This document shows positions 10,418-19,879 of a stretch of 64,000 nt of DNA, in pieces; position 1 is the first letter of the stretch, and each line of letters begins with the position of its first letter. Origin of the DNA: Ricordea florida (taxonomy: Eukaryota > Cnidaria > Anthozoa > Corallimorpharia > Ricordeidae). The stretch covers positions 3,700,001 to 3,764,000 of the forward strand of contig OX453278.1 of assembly GCA_949710005.1 (NCBI GenBank). The letters are read 5' to 3'. The position numbers were made by a program, and so were the translations under genes. The notes under the pieces were generated by a model that saw only the letters and a list, made by a program, of their open reading frames with translations, did not search any database and was not told the DNA's origin.

Positions 10418-11317
10418 ATGGCATCGAACTCGTCGGCTCTGGCTCCGCCTGGCGACCTCTTTGAAGTAGAAGCAATTATTTTGGCGGTCGTCAATGTCAT
10501 ATTCAGTCTGCTGGGGCTTTTTGGCAACGTCCTTGTGTTTGTAGTGCTTTCTCGCAACCGCGCAGTTCGTGTTGTCTCCAACATGTTCATAGTGAGTTTG
10601 GCCATCGCCGATTTGCTGGCGTGCACTGTAGCTCAGCCGATGTACGCTGGCTTTTTGTTCGGATTACGGCGGATGCCCATCTATTCACAGGTTCGAAAGG
10701 CGTTTTCCTTCGTTTCGCTGTTGGCGTCCATTGGTAGTCTTTCTGCTGTGACGATTGACCGTTACATAGCCATAGCATCACCCATGAGCTACCAGCTCAG
10801 AGTTAAAGTAAAGAACGCTGCTGTCCTGCTCGTCTTCATTTGGCTCTTCTCTTTGGGTCTTGGCATTCCTTGTGGTGTTCTTCAGACCGTTCAGCACATT
10901 TCCGCGTACTACACGTTCGCGCACATTTTGGTCATCCTACCGTTGTACTTTCGAATCTACGTAATCGCCCGGAAACAAGCCCGTGCGATCGTCCGTCTAA
11001 CGAGACACATCAGGAAAGACTTGAGCACCAGGACTGAGAGAGAGAACATCGCTGCTAAGACAGTCGGCAACGTGCTGGCTGTGTTTGTGATCTGCTGGCT
11101 TCCACTCATTGTCCTGCCGATGATTTTTCGCCACAGCATGAACACTCGAACAATCAGACGGGCCCTGAAATGGTCCCAGACACTGGCTCTGTGTTCGTCC
11201 GCTGTTAATCCAGTAATCTACAGCCTCAAGACGCAGATATTCAGGAACGAGTTAGCTAAAATGTACCGAAACGTGGTTTGCCTAAGTTCGAGGGAAGAGA
11301 AACCTGAATGCTCGTAA
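10418..11317 (+). CDS. Class A (rhodopsin-like) G protein-coupled receptor, intronless
   Basis: Seven-transmembrane receptor of the plasma membrane, 299 residues in one exon. Hallmarks in order are an N-glycosylation site NSS at 4-6, TM1 with GN at 36-37, TM2 LAIADLL with Asp65, DRY at 114-116 ending TM3, and Trp142 in TM4. They continue with a basic third intracellular loop (KQARAIVRLTRHIRK), CWLP at 226-229 in TM6, and NPVIY at 264-268 in TM7 followed by a short tail. The first extracellular loop and start of TM3 lack the usual Cys3.25, and the second extracellular loop is very short without Cys. The conserved disulfide is therefore absent, as in melanocortin-type receptors. Ligand unknown: cnidarian genomes carry many such single-exon orphans. 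The ATG is the first in frame and follows a TATA-like box. The frame is intact. Confidence 0.9.
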   Translation: MASNSSALAPPGDLFEVEAIILAVVNVIFSLLGLFGNVLVFVVLSRNRAVRVVSNMFIVSLAIADLLACTVAQPMYAGFLFGLRRMPIYSQVRKAFSFVSLLASIGSLSAVTIDRYIAIASPMSYQLRVKVKNAAVLLVFIWLFSLGLGIPCGVLQTVQHISAYYTFAHILVILPLYFRIYVIARKQARAIVRLTRHIRKDLSTRTERENIAAKTVGNVLAVFVICWLPLIVLPMIFRHSMNTRTIRRALKWSQTLALCSSAVNPVIYSLKTQIFRNELAKMYRNVVCLSSREEKPECS

Positions 11318-11540
11318 TATGTCCTCGCCATTGCTGTTTTGCAACGCCCGCGTCTTCCACGCGAGCTAGGTGAGCTATGTATAAACAGAAGTTCCCTTTA
11401 CCAGGAAACTGAAAAAGTTACGACTTTTAAAAATGTACCGAAACGTGGTTTGTCTAAGTTCGAGGAAGGAGAAACCTGAAGCTATTTGATCTCGTAATAT
11501 GTCGTCACCAGTGGTCGGCAGCGTCTTCCACGCGAGCAAT
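11258..11540 (+). repeat. Partial tandem duplication of the GPCR 3' end
   Basis: The last coding codons and the 3' flank (from AAAATGTACCGAAACGTGGT at 11258 to the GTCTTCCACGCGAGC block near 11352) recur from about 11430 to 11536 with small differences, at an offset of roughly 172 bp. The second copy carries no intact receptor. Confidence 0.8.
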
Positions 11541-11741
11541 TCAATTCAATTCAGCAGTGGCCAACTCGAAAGCTTACAGCTCCTTTGGCCACTGCACACG
11601 ATACATCAGCAAAGTAATTCATCTCTTTTTTTTTTCCTTCTTCTATTTTTCCTTTTGGTTCATTTCAATACCTATACTGTAATTATATTTTTCTCTTGTA
11701 ATCGTCATGTAAAATAAAGATTGAATTGAATTGAATTGAAT
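11539..11741 (+). repeat. Short element with ATTCA/TGAAT inverted ends and AATAAA
   Basis: ATTCAATTCAATTCA at 11539-11553 is mirrored by (TTGAA)n at 11721-11741. A poly-T/C tract and AATAAA (11713-11718) lie between. A retroposed fragment with a TTGAA-repeat tail is one reading. The AATAAA could also serve as the GPCR polyadenylation signal. Confidence 0.45.
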
Positions 11742-12556
11742 CGTGAAATACGTCGACTGAATTCCTTAGTCTTTGTATAAATATCAAGGTAATAAATCTA
11801 AACTAGGGCGCTAGATGTAACCTACGGTTTATAAGGCAATCTGTGTACTAGTGATAACAGATTTTACTCTTGTCTTTCATTTGACTGGATATTTTACCTT
11901 TAATTAAACGTTATTTGAGCTAGACTTACATTGTCTGATACAAAAATATTTAGACGCGGTTTGTTATCCCTTTAATTCTCTCCGTGTTGTGACCGTGTAC
12001 ATTAAAAGAATCATTACAGAGCACCACGAGTGCCCGCTTGGCAAAATAAAGGCGTCCGCTTTGATATGATAACGCCTTTGAACCACACAGTTTGGATTTG
12101 ATATTCTGTCCCGCCTCTGAAACTGAGTATTTTCCACGGAATGTAAACAGCAAAATATTTCTAGTCTGTTCTGAGAGCAGAATGAACTCGGAAGACACTT
12201 CTCATCTCTCTCCTCCGCAGAGGTTCCCGGCGTTCGTTGTAAAAATCCGCTGGGTAAGGTGAGTGCAGGCGCAAAAGAACGAGATCCACTGAGTGGGGAA
12301 CCTCTGCCAGAAGCTTGTCGTTTTCTGGTACATTGATAAATTTCTCAGCCCTCGCGGACTTTGCGAGCTTGAAACTTGGCAAAAATCAGCGCTAGGTATG
12401 CTACTACAATTAGCAATCGTTATTTTCCAGACAACGTTACATATTTTCGAAAAAAAAAAAACAGCAATAATGTTGGTCTCCGAAGCCCCCCCCCCCGGAA
12501 CCTGGCTGAAACTATGGGGAGTAGTGACAAGCACGTTGGTTTTTGGAGGTCAAATG

Positions 12557-12568
12557 TCAAAATGGCGG
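12557..12568 (+). promoter_or_regulatory. TISU/YY1-like start context
   Basis: TCAAAATGGCGG surrounds the proposed start codon of the transposase-like gene. It resembles the TISU/YY1 consensus SAASATGGCGGC, which directs initiation on very short leaders. The match is imperfect. Confidence 0.4.
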
Positions 12569-12619
12569 AAGCAAGAGAGGAAGCGCTTGACATTTCCTTC
12601 GAACAGATGTCTCTTGAAG
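12562..12619 (+). pseudogene. Transposase-like gene, exon 1
   Basis: First coding exon (MAEAREEALDISFEQMSLE), ending in phase 1 at a GAAG|GTAAAT donor. The next exon begins at 13006 after TTGGTTTTTTAG and restores the frame with EPQKRQLTPSKG, so the 386-bp intron is well supported. The start was chosen as the first ATG in an open frame with a good context. This exon is intact, while downstream exons carry breaks. Confidence 0.65.
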
Positions 12620-13005
12620 GTAAATATTCCTCTTCTATGTCGTCTTTTTGTCTTTTATCCCTACTAGCTGCATTTCGTTTATTTCGGCCTTTAGTTCACT
12701 AACTTTACAAAGCCATAGCTTCGTTACAAACAAATCTGTCTCTCGGAAGTAACCCATGATTAAGCATATAAAAAGTTACACACCAACGATTTAAACTTTG
12801 AAAACTGTTCCGTCTACTAGTTTTTCAAAAATCGGTATCGCAGTCCGTTTCAATCTTATTTAATTTTTTTCTACATCCGGCCGTACCGCCTTTTGTATAT
12901 ATATGCTGCATTATTGAAATGCCCTGTTTTAAGTGCTTTTGGTGGCCATTTTGCCATGTGTAAATCCTTTAAACGAAAACCTCACAACCTCCTTTGGTTT
13001 TTTAG

Positions 13006-14364
13006 ATGAACCACAGAAAAGACAGTTAACACCATCGAAGGGTGAGCCCACCAGTAAACGTTCTCGACAGAATTTAAGTGGACGATTTTACAAGGAAAGG
13101 AAAGAAACGTTTTCTTCTGTTCTCCAAGAAAGGTTTGTGGAAAGTCCAGGGAAACAAGCCACACAAGAATCCATTCTCAGTGCTTTACAGTTAAACAAAG
13201 AAGAGAAAGGGCTGGCCACACGTGCTGTAACAAAAACATTCCCCTCTTCCAAATTAAATAAAAGAAAAGGGGTTTATACTAACATCAGAAAAGCAGTTTC
13301 TTTTAACTGTGAAGATGATAAATCAGGAACAGTTACTGTGGATAGTGAAATAGCTAATGTACAAGCCCTTATTGCTGAGTCAAGAAAAAGAGGAAATGAT
13401 CTTCTTTAGGATATAATTGCCAAGGTAACTGCTGGAGAGACTTATGCCTTGCAAGCACTTTTGTTGGCTTACAAAACGGAAACTGAATTGTTAACTGCAA
13501 AATCAGAATTACTTGACAAGATCTATGAGCGTGAAATTCAATTTTTAATGAGAACTGATCAGTCATCCACACTTTCTCAGTCAGAGAAAACAAAACTTAC
13601 AGAGGAGGTAGACTTGTTATCAAAAACATTAAGTTTTGGATTGAGAAGTGTTGAGGAAGTCTTTATCAATGAGGAGATTTTTACAGATCTTGTAAACAAT
13701 TTTGCAGAGAAGTTTCCCTTTCTCTTTGACATTGTTAAGACTCTCTTTCCAAGTGACGACAGGAGAAAGGAGCAGTTCACTCTCTAAGCCTATTAATGAG
13801 CCTGAGAAACAATTAGTGCCAAAATGATGTAACATTAGTTTTTACAATTCTTCTGGTTGCTTATGGAGCTGGTACACGAATGGTCAATATGCTGAATAAA
13901 GTTGGATTAACTCTTCACTGGGACTCTCTTATGTCATTCCTGGACAGGGACAACAGGAAAATGTTTGACAAACTGCACTCCAATATACCGGCAGAGAAAC
14001 CCTTGTTTTTGCTATTGGACAATGTGAACATTCACAGGGGATATCAAAGACACCATAGGTTGTTTAAGGTGCCCAAGGTGAACATGTGGAACTTCACTGT
14101 TAGAGGATTACTAAACCCAGACATTACTGGCATTGAAGATTTGTTGAGTACACCTGACACTTCACTGCAGAGCCAGGACAATGTGGTAGGGTGGAATGCT
14201 AACTATATACAATTGGAAAACTGTAATGAACATTTTTTAATTTGGCAGAAGTTCAGTAAAAGTCACATTCTCCAGTTGCTTTATGATGGATTGAACAAGA
14301 TTCCACCACATGAAAAACCCATTTGTGAATTGAATGAAAAACAATGTAACTAGTGGTTGTCAAA
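13006..14364 (+). pseudogene. Transposase-like gene, N-terminal and first catalytic part
   Basis: Exon 2 of the decayed gene. It begins with a charged Lys/Arg-rich region and a helical stretch (LTAKSELLDKIYEREIQFLM), and then reaches a conserved-looking block with VGLTLHWDS and LLLDNVNIHRG. The Asp of LLLDN is a candidate first catalytic residue. I relate the pattern (this block, then GDQGT, then PGDLH further on) to DUF6589-type transposase-like proteins from memory. Breaks seen are an in-frame TAG at 13407-13409, with the same frame continuing on both sides; a frameshift near 13790-13830; and a TAG at 14351-14353 just before the fold-back element that interrupts the exon. The family assignment needs a profile search. 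Confidence 0.55.
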
Positions 14365-16055
14365 TGTATCACCGCTAAATGTAATAACAACGCTAAATGT
14401 AATACCAACCGCAAATGTAATAAAAAATAACTCTAAATGTAATACTAACCGCAAATGTAATAAGAATCAACCCTAAATGTAATAACTTACTCAACCGTAA
14501 ATGTAATACAATTTAACACTAAATGTAATAAGTCGATCAACCGTAAATGTAATACAAATTAACCTCAAATGTAATAACACGTTATGCTCAAGCTTACTGT
14601 ATACTGTTAAGTATACTGTAAATATATGATCATATTACTGTAAATATATGATCATATATGACTGAGTATCATTGCTATCAAGTTTGTCTATTAAAGTTGT
14701 CTTTATATCATCTATACCATCTGTATATTTTTATCTGTTCTATCATAATACCCTCTTACCAAAATCTTTTGAACACACCCACAGCCCACTTTCAAAAAGA
14801 GTGTTCAACCCCGAAACGATCCCATAACTGAGCGCACGCCTTCTCTCGCCCAGGCTTCCACTATTTTCGAAAGTGGGCTAGGTAATTGTGCGATCCGCTG
14901 AAAAGAATTTCGAAAATGATGTTTGCAAATGCTCGACATCAGAAGGGCTATTTTCTTGGGAAATCTTCAGACGTTCCCAGATAAGCTTAGTGCCGTAGCA
15001 TGGGTAAAATAAGTGGGGGGGAGGGGGGTGGCACGCGAGCGCCGGAGCGCCGGAGCCCCCCCCCCCCCCCCTAGAAAATTTTGAAATCTAGCGTTCTCCA
15101 AGAGCTATTTGTGATTTACGCATATCACGAATTATTTACTTCCTGCACTGTCTCAGTAAACCAATGCACATTAAAGAGAGTATAACGCTTGCAACGACAA
15201 TTACAAAACAGAAAACCGACTGTCTCTGTATCTTGAAACGGCCCGGCCCCGCCCGGCCCCGTCCGGCCCCGTCCGGCCCCGCTCGGCCCCTCCCCTTGCT
15301 ACGGAAATGAAGCTTAGATCGGAACTAGGCAGAACCTTGACAATGTTTACAAAAAATCACCAAGACTTCAAGTAATGCCCGGTAACCGTAGGGGAGGTTT
15401 TAATACTGTTATTACATTTGAGGTTAACTTGTATTACATTTACGGTTGATCGACTTATTACATTTAGTGTTTGTTTCGTTGATTAGTATTAAGTTCGTTT
15501 ATTGACATTTGATTATTTAATTAGTCGCGTGATTGACAGCCGATGGCGTAATCGCTAAGAACCACGAAATCAGAGACAAAGGTCATAAAGCGTGTTATAC
15601 GTTACGTTGAACATCGCTAACCTGTAGTGTTTTACTGCTCGATCTGCTGACCCGTTTTGCTGACCTGTTACCGAAATAAGTTTGACTGGATATCGCTACA
15701 GAAGTAAGTGACCTTTTGTTTATGTAATCCGTTGAATTTAGAGTTATATTTTCCATGCAATTTCATGAATCGCTCGCTATTAGGTTTTTAAGAATTATGT
15801 ATCTTATGTATCTTCCTTATAGATCGAATAAAACAATATAAAGATTATACGATTCCGTATCCAGTCATTCGTCCGAGAACCATATTTTCCCCTGGACCAG
15901 TGTTAAATTGTATTACATTTACGGTTGGGTAAGTTATTACATTTAGGGTTGATTTTTGTTACATTTGCGGTTAGTATTACATTTAGAGTTATTTTTTGTT
16001 ACATTTACGGTTGGTATTACATTTAGCGTTGTTTCTTACATTTAGCGGTGATACA
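14365..16055. mobile_element. Fold-back DNA transposon with TAAATGTAATA arrays
   Basis: Non-autonomous element inserted in the transposase-like gene. Both ends carry the 20-bp perfect inverted repeat TGTATCACCGCTAAATGTAA and are flanked by GTCAAA (14359-14364 and 16056-16061), a 6-bp target-site duplication. About 200 bp at each end consist of a short motif array, (C)TAAATGTAATA with spacers, in opposite orientations (14371-14580; 15407-15471 plus 15905-16050). The interior has a G-run/C-run stretch (15015-15074) and a GGCCC(C)G array (15239-15296) but no coding frame. The right array is split by a solo LTR. A 6-bp duplication is reported for Dada- and IS3EU-type elements; the family remains open. 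Confidence 0.85.
15472..15899. repeat. Solo LTR, 428 bp
   Basis: Begins TGTTTCGTTG, ends CTGGACCA and is flanked by the 5-bp direct repeat GTGTT (15467-15471 and 15900-15904). Removing it and one GTGTT restores the motif array so that it mirrors the left arm of the host element. It contains GAATAAAAC, a possible polyadenylation signal. It is the product of LTR-LTR recombination of an unidentified LTR retrotransposon. Confidence 0.82.
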
Positions 16056-17809
16056 GTCAAATGCTGATGGTTGTACCCAACAGAATGTGAAACTGAGCAT
16101 TCCCAGTATTGAAAGCATTTTTGACACAAGTATTTCCACAGTGAAGACTGATGTTCACATATTACCTCTGTCATTCGAAAATAATGCAACCCTTACTGGA
16201 GCAAGTGTGATTCTAGATCAGTTTGCTGAGGAATTTGGCCTTTGCAATAAAGTGGACAAACTGGAAACATTGCCATTTGACAAAACGGACAGGAATTTCA
16301 GCCTTAAAAAAGCCAGGGAACATGTTGAGTTTTTAATCATGTTGTATGAACACAGAGATGAAATGGCTGACTTATTAAAAACCTTGGAGGCAACAGAAAA
16401 AGAATTTGACAGTTCTCAAGAGTTAACCACAGATGATGATGGTGATGATGAGCTTGCAGGTGATTCTGATGATGAAAATAGAACAACTATTCAGCAAGCT
16501 AAGAGTCGCTTTGCAAAGTGTGAGCAAGTTTTCACTGAGCTGTATAATAACATTGCAGATAAGGTGTGGGAATCTAAACAAAGTGATTCAGTGGAACATG
16601 TTATTCAAGACTTGAGCAACATTAACCTGCAGGATGTTAGAGACCATCTTGGCCGTACCTTGTTACATATGGCTGTGGAACAAGGAAACTATGACCTTGC
16701 TTGTTGTCTTACATGCATGCTGGCTGCAACCCAAATGCAAAAGAAATGTGTGGTGCAACACCTCTTGTAATAGCAGTGATAAAGAAAAACAAACAGGTCT
16801 GTGAACTTCTGGTTAATCACAGAGCTTGTGTGAGAGGGCCTTTGTTCACAAATATTCCATGCCCACTTAAAATTGCAGAGCAAATGCAACTAGCTGAAAT
16901 ATATGAAGTACTGAACCCACTTTAACGTCAGATATTGAGGATGATGACATATCAAGTTATGATGACTCCTTTAAGAGAACAGATATTTTGATCAGGGATG
17001 GATCTGATGAACCAGTATCACAGGTGGATCGTAACTCGGAAGGATTTGTTACAGGCTTAGTAGGAGATCAAGGCACCTGCAAAACTATCAGGGGAGTGAT
17101 GGGGAGAGCTTCAGCTTATGAGTGGGTAGGGATAATACCAGGTGATCTGCATACAAAAGGATACCTTTGTGAAGCCTGTTTTAAAGAACAAGGACCTGGT
17201 GGATTCCACTACATTGCAAACAAGGTAATGAAGAGACCAAAGCTCATTTCTGATGTTTTCAAGAAGAAAAAGTTTGAGACAGGAAATCAAGATCGAATCA
17301 AAGAAGCAGTGCAAGACTGTGCTAGGTCATATGGAATAGCTGCTGTAATTGAATTTGCTAAAAGTGACTGTTATCCAGGTCCAAGAGATTGGTCAGCTAG
17401 CCTCAGAAAGTCAGGGAACCACAATAATGTGCTATATGATGCATTCATTAAATAGATAGAGCAATCAAGTGAAAGGAATGTTGCTTTCAGGTACTATTCA
17501 AGAATGTTCCTGTACTATAAGCCTCTCCTTGAACTGTTTGACATCTCCACATATCACATGTTTTAGGCCAAGCAAGAGAGGTTTGCTATATTCTGCAGTT
17601 GCCCACTTATGCTCATTTGAATTTCAAGAACTATTTCACAGAAACATTTGCTCACGTTGTCAATTTTCTTGGAAATTGGCCTTTGGCATTCTGCAAGTTG
17701 CTTCAAAAGAATTGTGCAGTTAATCTTTCTGGAAAGAAAGAGGGAGCCATTGAATGGGATGCATTTGTGGAAGCTGAAATAGTTCAGCCACTCAAGATGT
17801 ATGTGTCAG
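16056..17809 (+). pseudogene. Transposase-like gene, middle part with ankyrin repeats
   Basis: Continuation after the fold-back insertion. An acidic region (TTDDDGDDELAGDSDDE) precedes about two ankyrin repeats (DHLGRTLLHMAVEQGNYDLA, then HAGCNPNAKEMCGATPLVIA), broken by a frameshift near 16710. After another shift near 16922 comes the block with [17 protein letters not shown] and [19 protein letters not shown]; the Asp residues of GDQGT and PGDLH are candidate catalytic residues. Further damage is an in-frame TAG at 17453-17455 and a frameshift near 17565. The exon ends in phase 1 at TCAG|GTAAGA (17809). Ankyrin repeats normally mediate protein contacts; their place between the proposed catalytic blocks is unusual. 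Confidence 0.6.
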
Positions 17810-18703
17810 GTAAGAGCAGTTCAGTTGTAATGATATGACAGGTGGTCCTGACCAACCAGCACAATAATATAATAATATAACAATAATATAATATAATATA
17901 TAACCAGCCCTAATCATATGGGACAATTGTCTGACGAAATTAATTCAAATTTGACACTCAGTTGAAGACACTTGATACTAAATGACTGGTCCTGAGGGAA
18001 AACAGTTAATTTTGTTCAAGGAAAACAAAGTTAACTAATTGATTTCCTAAGGGAGTAAGTGATTAGTTATAATTCATGATGGTACATAAGGATGGCCCTC
18101 AACATTTGCAGGCAAAGGTGTACTGTTACGCTCTGACGTCATGGATTTTGTAATGTTGCCCAGACTACAATGTATAGCAGGAAACAGTTTTATTGATACA
18201 TGTCATGCGACCTTAAGAGCATGTGTTGTTGGGGGAAATTTTCAGCTATGTAACAATTTTTGTCATGTTAACTTTTGTATTAAATTTCATATATTAGCTC
18301 ACAGGTCTAAAGATAAGCTGTGAATGAATTAAATAATCATATATATTTGCCAGTTTATAACAACTGGTTCATGCTTTAGTGTGCACTTATATGGAGGTAT
18401 TTGATTGCAAGCCTCTGCGAGCTATGTTATAAATAACTATCGTTATCATCATCAATCAAATACCTTACAAAAATGAATTCATTTGATTAAACTTTATTTT
18501 TGTGTAAAGATGGCCAAGCAAGGCACTCTCTTTTAATGTTGTGGACACCTATTGAACATGAAATATCAAAAAAAAAAAATTCTATCACTTAAAATGACTA
18601 GTCTTTAAGAAGTTGTCAGAACATTGTCATAGTATAGAGATTATTATAAATATGTAAAAAACCCTCACTTAATATGTAATATGTGTGTAATTTTCCGTTC
18701 TAG
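17810..18703 (+). other. Intron of the transposase-like gene
   Basis: GTAAGA donor at 17810 and TTCCGTTCTAG acceptor at 18701-18703 join phase 1 to phase 1 and continue the protein as YVSG|HTLVKM. The intron contains an (AATAT)n-type simple repeat at about 17863-17902. No gene was seen inside. Confidence 0.6.
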
Positions 18704-19392
18704 GACATACCTTGGTGAAGATGTGTGAAAGGATAATGTCTAGTATTGATCTGTTTAAAGCTGTCAGGAAAGCATATTCCTTCAAAGAAGGTTTTGATGA
18801 GCACACCACCCAAAGACATAATCTGTTCCAAACTCTTTCCTAGACCAGCTTAAAGGCATGTGGTTTTGCTTAAAAAATGGATTCTTCAATGGAGTTCAAT
18901 CAGATGACCCCCCTGATGTGTATGCTCTTGAAGGCAGTGGCAAACCAACAACTTAAAGTTCAAAAATGTCATTTGGATGTCAATGAGAAGGGCACCAAAA
19001 AGGTTGCAGAGAAATTCAAGGATAAGCTGTATGAATCCTTTCCTGACCTACACTTTGACCTTTTGACAAATTAAGTTTGAAAATTACAGTGTGAAGTTTT
19101 ACAATTATGAAAGTATTTATCCACTGCTTAAAAGGCTAACAAAGTGTAACATGAAGTACTCAATTGCCAAGTGTCTTTTACAGACAGAAAATGTGCAGTT
19201 CGAGAAAATATTCATGTACCCACTGAAGGTCATTACAAATTTGAGGGGATAAAAAACCTTCTGCAGGAGGGTATGGATATCTTCTGGAACAACACAATAA
19301 ATAGAGCCAATTGCAAGTCAGGAAGTCACACAATTAAGAATAATTATTTCTTAATTAAAGTTTTCCTCAAATTTTTTGAAGGTCAATTCTAG
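18704..19392 (+). pseudogene. Transposase-like gene, C-terminal part
   Basis: Reads HTLVKMCERIMSSIDLFKAV and on to FDEHTTQRHNLF. Stops and frame changes near 18841 and 18870 follow, then the segments MTPLMCMLLKAVANQQLKVQ and RENIHVPTEGHYKFEGI up to a TAG at 19390. The segments look coding, with conserved-style Cys and His residues, but are joined by several breaks. No domain was recognised. It converges on the helicase gene, whose stop is 490 bp away. Confidence 0.45.
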
Positions 19393-19879
19393 AAGCTATT
19401 CCTAGGTGCTCCTAGGTGTCAGATTGTTGGGACGGTGCAAATAATGAAGAATTGTGTACCAGTAGCCATTATAACCTTGGACCAAAGAAAACTTAGTTAT
19501 TAAAAGCTGACAACAGCAAACCCAGTCAATCACTCAGGATGTACTTTTTTGGTCTTTCGGGTATTTACATGAAATTATTGTCAGCTGTATGCATGACCCC
19601 AGGGGGATCATTAAAACAGTCATGGATACAAGTTCAGGATTTTTTGTGCTGCATTAACCCTTTAAGGCCCAAGTGTGATCAACTTCAAATTTCTCCTTGC
19701 AATATCAATATTAATTAAGTCAATCACCAAAGAGAAATTTTACCTTCAAGCTGAAACAAAAAATTCTCGTAACTGCAGAAACAGCAAATTGAAAGTGCAG
19801 AGATCAAGGAGAATTTGTATGTTGATTATGGGGTTTAAAGAGTTAAGCTTTTATGAGGCTAATTAGGTTTTAGTTCAGG

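Noticed and set aside
12217-12309. GCAGAGGTTCCC and GGGAACCTCTGC inverted pair as the left TIR of the large transposon
   Set aside because: Both arms lie within 93 bp on the same side, and nothing similar was seen near 22.4-23.1 kb. It is only a local hairpin.
11950-12534. Several overlapping minus-strand open frames
   Set aside because: No motifs, splice sites or start context. The plus strand here leads into the supported first exon at 12562.
15239-15296. GGCCCCG repeats as a CRISPR-like or regulatory array
   Set aside because: Short, irregular G/C-rich simple repeat inside a transposon in a eukaryotic genome; no spacers of constant length.
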